Shown here: positions 55,295-64,000 of the stretch, piece after piece
Numbering within the stretch: position 1 is the first letter of the stretch
Layout of the letters: each line of letters begins with the position of its first letter
Assembly: GCF_001649575.2 (NCBI RefSeq)
Contig: NC_051445.1
Location: 31,537,733 to 31,601,732 of the forward strand
Direction: 5' to 3'
From: Kryptolebias marmoratus
Lineage: Eukaryota; Chordata; Actinopteri; Cyprinodontiformes; Rivulidae
Length of the DNA stretch: 64,000 bases
Program-made: the position numbers and the translations under genes
Notes under the pieces: model-generated
Seen by the model: only the letters and a program-made list of their open reading frames with translations
What the model was told of the DNA's origin: nothing
Databases searched by the model: none

Positions 55295-55720
55295 GGACTG
55301 GATGAGTTTTTGTTGCTGACTGAGTTTTGGGCTCGTTGTACAGAAGTCCCACAACAGAACACCGTTCAGGTTCAGATCAAGGAGGCCGTTCCTCCCAACC
55401 ACACCCCTCCAGGTCTCACTGTCATTGCCCACGTGAGCATTGAAGTCCCCCAGCAGAACAAGGGAATCCCCAGGAGGGGCACTCTCCAGTAACCTCTCCA
55501 AAGACTCCAAAAAGGGTGGGTAATCTGAACTGCTGTTCGGCGCATAAACGCAAACAACAGTTAGGACCCGTCCCCCCACACGTAGGCGGAGGGAGGCTAC
55601 CCTCTCGTTCACCGGGGTAAACCCCAACGTACAGGCACCAAGATGGGGGGCAACAAGTATGCCCACTCCTGCTCTGCACTTCTCACCGGGGACAACTCCA
55701 GAGTGAAAGAGTGTCCAACC
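55295..55720 (-). mobile_element. LINE endonuclease fragment (5' part of the 49312-51092 type)
   Basis: From the gap leftward the - strand reads [71 protein letters not shown] and [14 protein letters not shown], the endonuclease of this LINE type, including GDFNAHVG. Similarity ends at LLWDFC near 55335. The corresponding downstream LINE starts at 51092 after about 4 kb of Gypsy sequence, but some endonuclease sequence between them is missing. Confidence 0.82.
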
Positions 55721-56383
55721 NNNNNNNNNNNNNNNNNNNNNNNNNNNNNNNNNNNNNNNNNNNNNNNNNNNNNNNNNNNNNNNNNNNNNNNNNNNNNNNN
55801 NNNNNNNNNNNNNNNNNNNNNNNNNNNNNNNNNNNNNNNNNNNNNNNNNNNNNNNNNNNNNNNNNNNNNNNNNNNNNNNNNNNNNNNNNNNNNNNNNNNN
55901 NNNNNNNNNNNNNNNNNNNNNNNNNNNNNNNNNNNNNNNNNNNNNNNNNNNNNNNNNNNNNNNNNNNNNNNNNNNNNNNNNNNNNNNNNNNNNNNNNNNN
56001 NNNNNNNNNNNNNNNNNNNNNNNNNNNNNNNNNNNNNNNNNNNNNNNNNNNNNNNNNNNNNNNNNNNNNNNNNNNNNNNNNNNNNNNNNNNNNNNNNNNN
56101 NNNNNNNNNNNNNNNNNNNNNNNNNNNNNNNNNNNNNNNNNNNNNNNNNNNNNNNNNNNNNNNNNNNNNNNNNNNNNNNNNNNNNNNNNNNNNNNNNNNN
56201 NNNNNNNNNNNNNNNNNNNNNNNNNNNNNNNNNNNNNNNNNNNNNNNNNNNNNNNNNNNNNNNNNNNNNNNNNNNNNNNNNNNNNNNNNNNNNNNNNNNN
56301 NNNNNNNNNNNNNNNNNNNNNNNNNNNNNNNNNNNNNNNNNNNNNNNNNNNNNNNNNNNNNNNNNNNNNNNNNNNNNNNNNNN
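55721..56383. other. Assembly gap (N)
   Basis: A run of N covering the outer part of the Gypsy 3' LTR and its junction. Confidence 1.
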
Positions 56384-56877
56384 GGGAGCGGGACCAGACC
56401 CTTGATGGGTAGCGGCTGAGAGGCGTCCAGAAACGGGAGCGAGGATTAGCGCATCCAAAAGGTAGGCAGCGGGGGCAAAACTTAACTCTTGGTCGGACGG
56501 GCAGGGGTCGAAGCCGGGAGATCCGAAAGCAGGAAACAGAACCAGGGGGGCAGGCGAGAAATCCGAGACCAGGTCACAGGCAGGGGTCAATGTCCAGTAA
56601 TCCGAAATCCAACAGGTATCCGACAGGGGCAAGGTGTAGGGGAAAATCCAAGAAACCTGAAAGGGGTCGTGGCACAGGAAGTCGGTCCGAGAATGCTGGA
56701 AAATTACTGGCTTTGAGGCTTTCATAATCTGACACTGGAGGAGAGCAGAGAAGGAGAATATATAGGGCACAGCCCAGGTGTAGGAGAGGTAATCAGCAGA
56801 GGGCACAGGTGACAAGAATGAACATGATTACCACAGGAATGACGCATGGCATAGCAAACACAGGCATGATTATCACA
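56384..56877 (-). mobile_element. 3' LTR of the young chromodomain Gypsy (outer part in gap)
   Basis: Aligns without gaps to 61377-61870; I count three mismatches over 494 bp, all in the 56810-56850 area. The inner boundary is TGTGATAATC after the polypurine tract. With the same length as the 5' LTR, its outer end would fall near 56169, inside the gap. Confidence 0.92.
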
Positions 56878-56895
56878 GTACCCCCTCCTCAAGGT
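56878..56895 (-). other. Polypurine tract of the Gypsy element
   Basis: The - strand reads TTGAGGAGGGGGTAC directly before TGTGATAATC, the plus-strand priming position of an LTR retroelement. Confidence 0.8.
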
Positions 56896-57366
56896 CCGGC
56901 ACCTGAAGGACCACCAGGCTGCTCAGGGTGAGCTCGATGAAAGGCCCTAATGAGGGACTTATCAACAATGTGGTGGGCAGGCACCCAAGATCGCTCCTCA
57001 GGACCATAACCCTCCCAGTCAACCAGGTACTGGACAGATCGCCCCCAATGTCTGGAGCGGAGAAGACGATGCACAGTATAGACTGGTCCCCCATCGAGGA
57101 ACCGGGCAGGTGGCAGGGGCCTGGAGGAGGGCAAAAACCTAGAGGTACAGATAGGCTTGATTCTAGAAACATGAAAGGTAGGATGGATCTTAATGGAGGC
57201 AGGTAAACGGAGACGAACTGCCACAGGGTTAATAATCTTGGAGATGGGGAACGGTCCCACAAAACGAGGGGCCAATTTTTTACTTTCTACCCTGAGGGGA
57301 AGGTCCTTTGTGGACAGCCAAACCCTTTGACCTTCAAGGTAGGCGGGCGTCGGAATCCTCCGTCAT
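56889..57366 (-). pseudogene. Gypsy integrase C-terminus with chromodomain
   Basis: The sequence reads [40 protein letters not shown] and [20 protein letters not shown], the tether region of Ty3/Gypsy integrases. A chromodomain follows: [20 protein letters not shown], then [19 protein letters not shown]. Chromodomains of this kind direct integration in chromoviruses. It is separated from the rest of integrase by an in-frame TGA at 57363-57365 and a frameshift near 57430. Confidence 0.9.
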
Positions 57367-59868
57367 TTAGCAGAACGTGAGTAAACTGCAGATGATTTCA
57401 ACAAAGCCGCTCGGGCCGGCTCCAGACACGGTGTGACACCTTCTGGCTGAGGCATGGGCTGAGGGAACCATAGCGGATCGCTCCTGAAGAGAGAAAATTG
57501 GGGATTGAAAACCAAACACTGTGTGGAAGGGGGACAAACCTGTGGCACTGGAGGGCAGTGAATTGAGGGCATGTTCGACCCAGGGAAGTGCAGATGACCA
57601 CTTTGTTGGATCCTGCTCACAGAGCACCCTGAGTTTGGACTCCACTTCTTGGTTGCAACGTTCCGACTGCCCATCTGTCTGTGGGTGAAATCCAGAGGAG
57701 AGACTCACCTGAATTCCTAGTTGCCCATAGAACTCTCTCCAGAAACGTGAGACGAATTGGGGTCCACGGTCGGAGACAATGTCGGAAGGTAGACCGTGGA
57801 GTCTGAACACCTCTTTAGCCAAGATCTGGCTGAGCTCCTTGGATGTGGGCAACTTAGGTAGTGGAACCAGGTGACTCATTTTAGAGAACCGATCGACTAT
57901 GGTGAGTATGGTGGTATTACCTTCGGAGGCTGGCAGTCCAGTAATGAAGTCCATGGATATATGGGACCAAGGGCGATGAGGTATGGGAAGAGGACGGAGT
58001 AGACCCGCAGGGGGTCGGTGAGAGGGCTTGGTCTGGGAACAAACCCGGCAGGCTGCAACAAACTCCTTAACATCTTTGGAGAGTCCCTTCCACCAAAAAC
58101 GTGACTGAACCACTCTTAGGGTCTTGGACATTCCTGGGTGACAAAATAGACGTGACATATGGCAAAGCTTTAGTACCTCGGAGATCAGATGGTCGGGGAC
58201 GAAAAGCCGATGAGGTGGGCAGTCATGTGGTGTCCCCAGGCTTTGGTTGGCCTCTGCCACTCTATTCTCGATTGCGAGGCGGGTTATCGCTAAACGAGCA
58301 GACTTGGGTAGAATGAAGTCTGTTGGTGGGCTGGTCTTGGTGAACGGTTCGTGAATCCTGGACAAGGCATCAGGTTTGACATTCTTGGCACCCGGCCTGT
58401 AGGACAGGGTGAAAACAAAACGGGAGAAGAAAAGAGCCCACCTAGCCTGTCTGGGGTTCAACTGCTTGGCCGTCCTTAGGTATTGCAGATTCTTGTGGTC
58501 AGTCCAAACCATAAATGGTTCCTTAGCCCCCTCAAGCCAGTGCCGCCACTCCTCAAGAGCTAGTTTGACTGCCAGCAGTTCTCGGTCACCCACATCGTAG
58601 TTGCGTTCTGCAGAGAGCAGTCTTCTGGAAAAGAACGCACAAGGATGGGTCTTATCATCTTCATACCTCTGACTCAGGACGGCACCAACACCAGTGTCGG
58701 AGGCATCCACCTCCACGATGAACTGCCGAGTTAGGTCTGGGGAGTGAAGAACTGGAGCAGAAGTGAACAGGTTTTTAAGTCTCTTGAAAGCCTGGTCAGC
58801 GGAGGGGTTCCACTCGAACCGAGATTTAGAGGATGTGAGTGCGTGAAGAGGGGAGCCCACTATACTATAATTACGGATAAATCTGCGGTAAAAATGAGCG
58901 AAACACAGAAATCTCTGGAGTTGCTTCCGATCACTAGGAACGGGCCAGTCCAAGACAGCAGAAATCTTACTCGGTTCCATTGAGAGTTGATTGGGTGAGA
59001 TCACGAACCCCAGAAAGGAGGTTGTGGGTACGTGGAACTCACACTTCTCCGCCTTAACAAACAGGTTATTCTGGAGAAGGCGGAGAAGTACTGATCGAAC
59101 CTGGGTAACATGAGTGTGGAGGTCTTTAGAAAAAATAAGGATGTCGTCCAAGTAGACAAAAACAAATTGGCCGATCATGTCTCTTAGCACATCATTTACT
59201 AGTGCCTGGAATACTGCAGGGGCTTTAGTCAGCCCGAACGGCATGACCAGATATTCATAATGGCCCGTAGGGGTGTTGAAGGCCGTCTTCCACTCATCAC
59301 CCTCACGAATCCGTACCAAGTGGTAAGCATTTCTTAAGTCCAATTTTGTAAAGATGGTGGCTCCCTGAATACGTTCAAATGCGGTGTTCATAAGGGGTAG
59401 AGGGTAGTGGTTCTTCACCGTGATGGCATTGAGCCCCCGAAAGTCAATACATAGCCGCAGGGATCCATCTTTCTTGCCGACAAAGAAGAAGCCCGCGCCA
59501 GCAGGTGAGGAAGAAGGACGGATGATCCCAGCTTGAAGGGCCTCGCTGATGTATTCCCTCATAGATCTTTCCTCAGGTCCGGACAGAGAATACAACCGAC
59601 CCTTGGGAGGGCAGGTGCCAGGCAGAAGGTCTATGGCGCAGTAAGGTCGATGAGGGGGTAGAGAGGTGGCCCGGTGTTTGCTGAAAACTTCTCTTAGGTC
59701 ATGGTACTGCTCTGGAACTAGTGAGGTGTCTGGCTCCTCCCGTGGGGGTTTGGAACAGGCTGCTTCAGGAGGTTTAGCGGCTTGAAGACAGGAAGACAGA
59801 CAGTGAGAGCTCCAACCCAGCACCTCTCCACGAATCCAGTGGAGATCTAGAGGTGAGGGTTGTGACGA
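57367..59868 (-). pseudogene. Gypsy pol: reverse transcriptase, RNase H, integrase core
   Basis: One long frame of about 830 codons. [55 protein letters not shown] (catalytic YLDD). RNase [58 protein letters not shown]. Integrase: HHCC zinc domain ([18 protein letters not shown] ... CRVCSQTK), then core Asp in [10 protein letters not shown], Asp in [12 protein letters not shown] and Glu in [12 protein letters not shown], so the catalytic triad is intact. The frame shifts near 57430 and ends prematurely at 57367. At the right it is offset from the gag-protease frame at about 59850. Except for these lesions it resembles a recent, intact copy. Confidence 0.92.
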
Positions 59869-61145
59869 CATAGCCAGGTGGCGCCCAGGATGACGGGGAT
59901 GTCAGGTGAATTAATAATTAGGAATGTAATGGATTCATGATGGTTGCCCCCGATAATCAGCTTGATGGGTTCGGTTTCGAGTTCAACCTGGTGGAGAACA
60001 TGGCCGTCAATTGCTTGAACCTCAGTGTTCTTAGTACTTTGTTTAAGTCTTAGTTTAAGTGACTGGGCTAATCCAGCGTCCATAAATTCGGTATCTGCAC
60101 CAGAATCTACAAAAACTGCTTGGGGGTAGGACTGTTCATTGACTAAAATCTGCGTCTGCAAAGTAACTAGAGAGGACGGGCTAGCTGCTCTCCTCTGGTT
60201 AAACAAAGCACTCCTTAAACCTGCAGGAACTGACCTTTTAGCTGGGCACATGCGTAGCTGGTGTTCCTCGCTGCCACAATAGAAACAGAGGCCGTTCTTC
60301 ATCCTTCGTTCCCTCTCTGAAGTGGACAGTCGAGACCGACCGATCTGCATGGGCTCCTGAGGGGGTGAGGGAGACCGTCCTGGAGTCGAGAATGAACTGG
60401 GGCGTCTAGGAGGGTTAATCAGAGTCCGGTTAGGTTGTTCTGCCCCCCTCTCCTGCCTTCTTTCACACAGCCTTTGATCGATTCGAGAGGCCAGTGATTC
60501 CAATTCTGCCAGTCCCCTGGGTGGGTCCCTGGTTGAGAGTTCATCCTTAATTCGATCATTTAGCCCTTGGTAAAAAGCGTCACAAAGTGCCTTGCCATTC
60601 CACCCACTCTTCGCTGCCAAAGCATGAAAATCAATGATATACTCATTAACGCGTCTAGTGCCTTGTTTGATCCTCCATAACCCCCTTGCAGCCTCTCTTT
60701 CGGGTGGAGAGGGATCAAACACCCGAATTAACTCCTGAGCAAAGCTTCTATAATCATAGCAGTTAGGAGAATCCTGCTGCCACTCTGCTGCGCCCCAGAT
60801 CTTAGCCTTGCCAGTCAGGAGGGATATTACAAAAGCCACCCTGGCTCGCTCGGAAGGAAATGAAGATGGCTGTAACTCGAAATGGATTTCACACTGCGTA
60901 AGGAATGGGCGGCACTGACTGGATTCGCCTCCAAATGCTTCAGGAGGAAGTAAACGCGGCTCACGAGAGGGAGAAGCCTGGTAATTGTGAGCCGACCGCC
61001 CGGGTTGCACCTCCGGAGCAACGGAGAGCGCTGTGGACACAGACATCTTCGTTAATAGTGACGTCATTTCCAGCACATTAGCCTCTAGCTTCGCGATAGC
61101 GCCTTCAACGTTAGAACACCACTCCTGTGTGGGCGAAGGTTCCAT
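59847..61145 (-). pseudogene. Gypsy gag and protease
   Basis: Starts at MEPSPTQEW (61145), immediately after the primer-binding region; 432 residues. The capsid-type region has FLTQCEIHFELQPSSF and ISLLTGKAKIWGAAEWQQ. One zinc knuckle CFYCGSEEHQLRMC (CX2CX4HX4C) lies near 60290, and the protease active site AVFVDSGADTEFMD near 60110. The frame ends [12 protein letters not shown] at 59847, next to the offset pol frame; this looks like a small insertion, not a programmed site, but I cannot exclude the latter. The open frame extends to 61808 only by reading through the LTR. Confidence 0.9.
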
Positions 61146-61151
61146 TATGGC

Positions 61152-61159
61152 CAGATTAT
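61152..61159 (-). promoter_or_regulatory. Candidate self-priming primer-binding site
   Basis: ATAATCTG (- strand) lies 2-3 nt downstream of the LTR end. Its complement CAGATTAT occurs in the LTR at 61724-61717, about 30 nt after the TATATAT box, where the transcript should start. No tRNA-like TGG... PBS is seen. See findings. Confidence 0.6.
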
Positions 61160-61161
61160 AC

Positions 61162-61870
61162 TGACAAGAATCAGTAAGCGGACCCGGAATTTCAACCACG
61201 ACGCAGGAGTGACCAGTAAACTTGTTTTTATTGGACAGCAGGGAGAATGCTACACGTAGCAGGTGGACCTCCGATCGCCGCTCTGAGAAGAGACAAGATA
61301 GTTCAGTGAACCACATGAAAACCAGGAAGTAACAACTGGCTGAGGAGGTTACACTGACCTGGATGGTGGTGTGACGGGGAGCGGGACCAGACCCTTGATG
61401 GGTAGCGGCTGAGAGGCGTCCAGAAACGGGAGCGAGGATTAGCGCATCCAAAAGGTAGGCAGCGGGGGCAAAACTTAACTCTTGGTCGGACGGGCAGGGG
61501 TCGAAGCCGGGAGATCCGAAAGCAGGAAACAGAACCAGGGGGGCAGGCGAGAAATCCGAGACCAGGTCACAGGCAGGGGTCAATGTCCAGTAATCCGAAA
61601 TCCAACAGGTATCCGACAGGGGCAAGGTGTAGGGGAAAATCCAAGAAACCTGAAAGGGGTCGTGGCACAGGAAGTCGGTCCGAGAATGCTGGAAAATTAC
61701 TGGCTTTGAGGCTTTCATAATCTGACACTGGAGGAGAGCAGAGAAGGAGAATATATAGGGCACAGCCCAGGTGTAGGAGAGGTAATCAGCAGAGGACACA
61801 GGTGACAAGAATAAACATGATTACCACAGGAATGGCGCATGGCATAGCAAACACAGGCATGATTATCACA
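61162..61870 (-). mobile_element. 5' LTR of the young chromodomain Gypsy
   Basis: It starts TGTGATAATCATGCC and ends TTCTTGTCA; 709 bp. TATATAT box at 61757-61751; AATAAAAACAAG near 61218 as polyadenylation signal. Nearly identical to the 3' LTR. Confidence 0.88.
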
Positions 61871-62320
61871 TGGAGAGCCCATAGCTGGTGAACTTGATGA
61901 CACTTTTTCAACCTAGTGTGCAGCTTGAAGGAGATGAGTCAGGCTTCATATCTGTAGCAGTATGGCCTGGGGACCATGAATGCACCACACAAGTGCCTGT
62001 TTCCCATTGGCTCTGGAGCCAGCTGACATCATATAAAGGCACCTTGCTGACCCATCTGATATCACGTTGTCTGCCTTCTGGTTCAATTTCTGCGTCGGTC
62101 GGTGCTGTACATTGGGTAAGAGGAGCTTTTACTATCTCATTAAACTTGTTGTTTAAAGTAACTTATATTTCCTGTCGCCATGCAACAGCTGCGCACAAAT
62201 ACGCTTGTGAATGCTGCATGAAAGACACTCGATTTCTCTCCTGGTTGGAAGTTTCTCCCATTTTCTGTGCATTAGTTAGCTTAGATTTAGCTTAACCTCC
62301 GTTGTTTTAATAAGCTGCCA
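61871..62320. other. Flank of the Gypsy, possible older element promoter
   Basis: Contains an open + frame (61888-62295) without a recognised domain and ACATCATATAAAGGCACC (TATA-like) at 62027. It may be the 5' region of the element or gene that supplied the G2E3-like sequence next to it. Confidence 0.35.
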
Positions 62321-62324
62321 GCTC

Positions 62325-62935
62325 CAAAAGGGAGCTGATGCAGATGGTGTCTCAAGAGAGGTGTGTGCTGCATTTTGGACTGAGTTTATGGACCACATAG
62401 CAGAGGGAGAGGAAGTGAGGGTCCCATTATTGTCTAATAAATGGCAGAAAGAAGAGTGGAAATCCATAGGCCGGATCCTGCTTCAGGTATTTAAAAACCA
62501 CGGATACTTTCCTTGCTGCCTTGCCCCTGCTTTTCAGTTGCTCCCATTTTTGGTGAGAATGAAGTCTCAGATGAAATGCTGTTTAAACGCCTTCTCCTGT
62601 TCATCAGTCAGCCCAACAGGGATCTTGTGACCATTGCCTTAAAAGCAGACCATCTAGATGAGGATAGACCACCAAGATGAACTTATTGATTTTTTGGATC
62701 ACTTAAATGTAGCAACACAACAGTAGAAAATTTGAAAGGACTCCTTGTCATTACAGCACACAAGCACTTGATCCAAAAACCAAGATATGCTGCAGTACAA
62801 ATGTCTCCAACTGCTAGCCACATTTTAAAGGAATCCTTTTCTAGCTGTCCTATAGATGTATGAAGGTAAAAAAAGCCAACAACAAGAAGGCTTTTGAAGT
62901 TACTGGATGCATCTCCTACAGGAAGTGAACGGTAA
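62325..62935 (+). pseudogene. G2E3/HECT-like pseudogene fragment (TE-amplified family)
   Basis: The + frame reads ADGVSREVCAAFWTEFMDHI, AEGEEVRVPLLSNKWQKEEW, KSIGRILLQVFKNHGYFPC, then shifts frame: GENEVSDEMLFKRLLLFISQ and NRDLVTIALKADHLDED, then HKHLIQKPRYAA and MSPTASHILKESFSS. This is the HECT-like C-terminal region of multi-copy fish proteins annotated as G2E3-like. At least two frameshifts and stops; the catalytic Cys loop is not reached. Members of this family are commonly spread in fish genomes. No introns visible in this piece. Confidence 0.72.
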
Positions 62936-62939
62936 GTGA

Positions 62940-63252
62940 TTTTTCCAGTAAATGTTCTTACGATACAGGTGAAGTCCAGGACCCAGAAGAGAAGATGAGG
63001 TGAGTATTCTCCGGTGATGGTTTGGTGGTGATTGCAGAGAGTGGCTGGTAGGTTCCGTAATTCCAGGTGGCAGCAGTAACAGGAGCAGACAGGCACAGGT
63101 GAACAGATGAGTACTTAGCTTGATGGCAAGTTTTCGGATGCAGACCAGACTGGTTCCAGAACGGACAGGTAATCCTAAAAACAGGTTCCAGGCAAAAACA
63201 AAAACGAAGGTCACAACAAGGATTTTCAAGGTAGCGAAGTTCACAAAGGCTA
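62940..63252 (-). other. Probable leader of an LTR element, unresolved
   Basis: Non-coding, purine-rich sequence beside the LTR-like end at 63253. A tRNA-complementary PBS is not evident. Confidence 0.3.
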
Positions 63253-64000
63253 TGTGTAACACCCAGCTTATTGTCGGCTGGTAATCACAGGTTCCCAGAC
63301 AACAAGAAGGAAAACAGTTAAACAGCATCAAGGGAGGACAGTTCAATCACGCACAATTTTTATTCCCCAAAAGGGGTAAAACTGCTCCATTTTCTCTTTA
63401 AATGTCAGTAAAAACACAATAAAAGTATTAAAATGTTCCATTCCCGAACAAGCTAAAATTGTCCCACAAGGGCAACGTCCACAGAGTCCGATTCGAACAG
63501 CGAATCCTGCGCTCCATCCAGTCTGACGTCACAGCCCTGATTCCACCGCCTCCTGTGATCGTTGCGGCTCACTGGAGTCATTCCACGCAAAGTGCCGCCT
63601 AACAGGCATCCTGTTGGAACAAAACACCTGGTCCAGAAAAGCGATCACCGAGCAGCGGATGTCTTATTTACACCAGCAAGGGTCCCTGCAGACAATCAGT
63701 GGAATGTTACTTACGGACCAGGGCAGAGTTCCCCCTCTGCCCGCTGTCGATCCGACATGTCGTTCACCCTGATTGCATTCTTCGGTGCAAACCACTTGCT
63801 CGTTCGGGGTCGCCATCCTCTGTAACGAGCCTTCCTGGTTGTTTCTCTCCTCCCGCTCAATGTGAAGTCCTCTGCCCTTTAAAATCCACCGCCAACGTCT
63901 GGCAGGTCCTGGATACGCTGCCTCCCGGCACGCCCACCCCGCGCAGGTGGCTGGCATCAGCAATTTAGTCCTCAGTCCACAGTGGATAAAAAAAATACAA
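63253..64000 (-). mobile_element. Probable LTR (truncated by window end)
   Basis: Read on the - strand: TTTTAAAGGGCAG TATA-like region near 63883, AATAAAAATTG at about 63364, and an end GGTGTTACACA at 63253. The layout fits an LTR whose left end is at or beyond 64000. No internal coding region is visible to confirm. Confidence 0.45.

Noticed and set aside
61482..61709. + strand open frame, repeated at 56489-56716
   Set aside because: Lies in the LTR in both copies, antisense to the element; identical only because the LTRs are identical.
61146..61808. Gag N-terminal extension of about 220 residues
   Set aside because: It is a read-through of the LTR and primer-binding region; the family-like Gag start is at 61145.

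Overview
The window is nuclear DNA of a teleost fish, most likely a percomorph. It holds two interrupted vertebrate genes in a background of fish-type transposable elements (Tc1-like, several hAT families, Rex3/RTE, CR1/L2/Rex-like and L1/Tx1-like LINEs, chromodomain Gypsy elements). Three runs of N (11614-11919, 50083-50617, 55721-56383) are assembly gaps, and all three fall inside repeats.

Two host genes can be read exon by exon. On the + strand, 21957-32414 is preb/SEC12, the ER-membrane exchange factor for SAR1 that starts COPII coat assembly. It has nine coding exons, 428 codons before the stop and matching splice phases, with a candidate non-coding first exon near 20820-20964. On the - strand, 45399 down to 35986 is rrp15, a nucleolar 60S ribosome-biogenesis factor: five coding exons, 242 codons, consistent phases, and an NRF1-type palindrome just upstream of the start. 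The genes are convergent, and the 3.6 kb between their stops is mostly decayed Tc1-like transposon.

Layout: 1-5000, hAT ends plus a CR1/L2-like LINE that carries a 2A-like motif and an internal minisatellite, with Tc1 and LTR fragments. 5000-11000, low-information DNA with LINE tails, a Rex3/RTE piece and a LINE RT piece. 11-14.4 kb, a degenerate GTGTGTTTGGCGTGACC-type minisatellite split by a hAT element with a perfect 8-bp target duplication. 14.4-21 kb, a GC-rich island, LINE pieces and a histone H3 fragment lodged between LINE-derived segments. 21.9-32.4 kb, preb with repeats in its introns. 32.4-36 kb, Tc1 debris and a 35-bp tandem repeat. 36-45.4 kb, rrp15 with hAT elements in its introns. 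45.5-64 kb, a nested block: an L1-like element cut by two solo LTRs, a second LINE interrupted by Gypsy fragments, a structurally near-complete chromodomain Gypsy with LTRs 99.4% identical over the readable part, a G2E3/HECT-like pseudogene and a probable further LTR.

I see no CRISPR, tRNA or rRNA. The most unusual items are the possible self-priming arrangement of the young Gypsy element, the captured histone H3 fragment, the solo-LTR pair nested in an L1, and the loss of two catalytic residues in the older Gypsy integrase.
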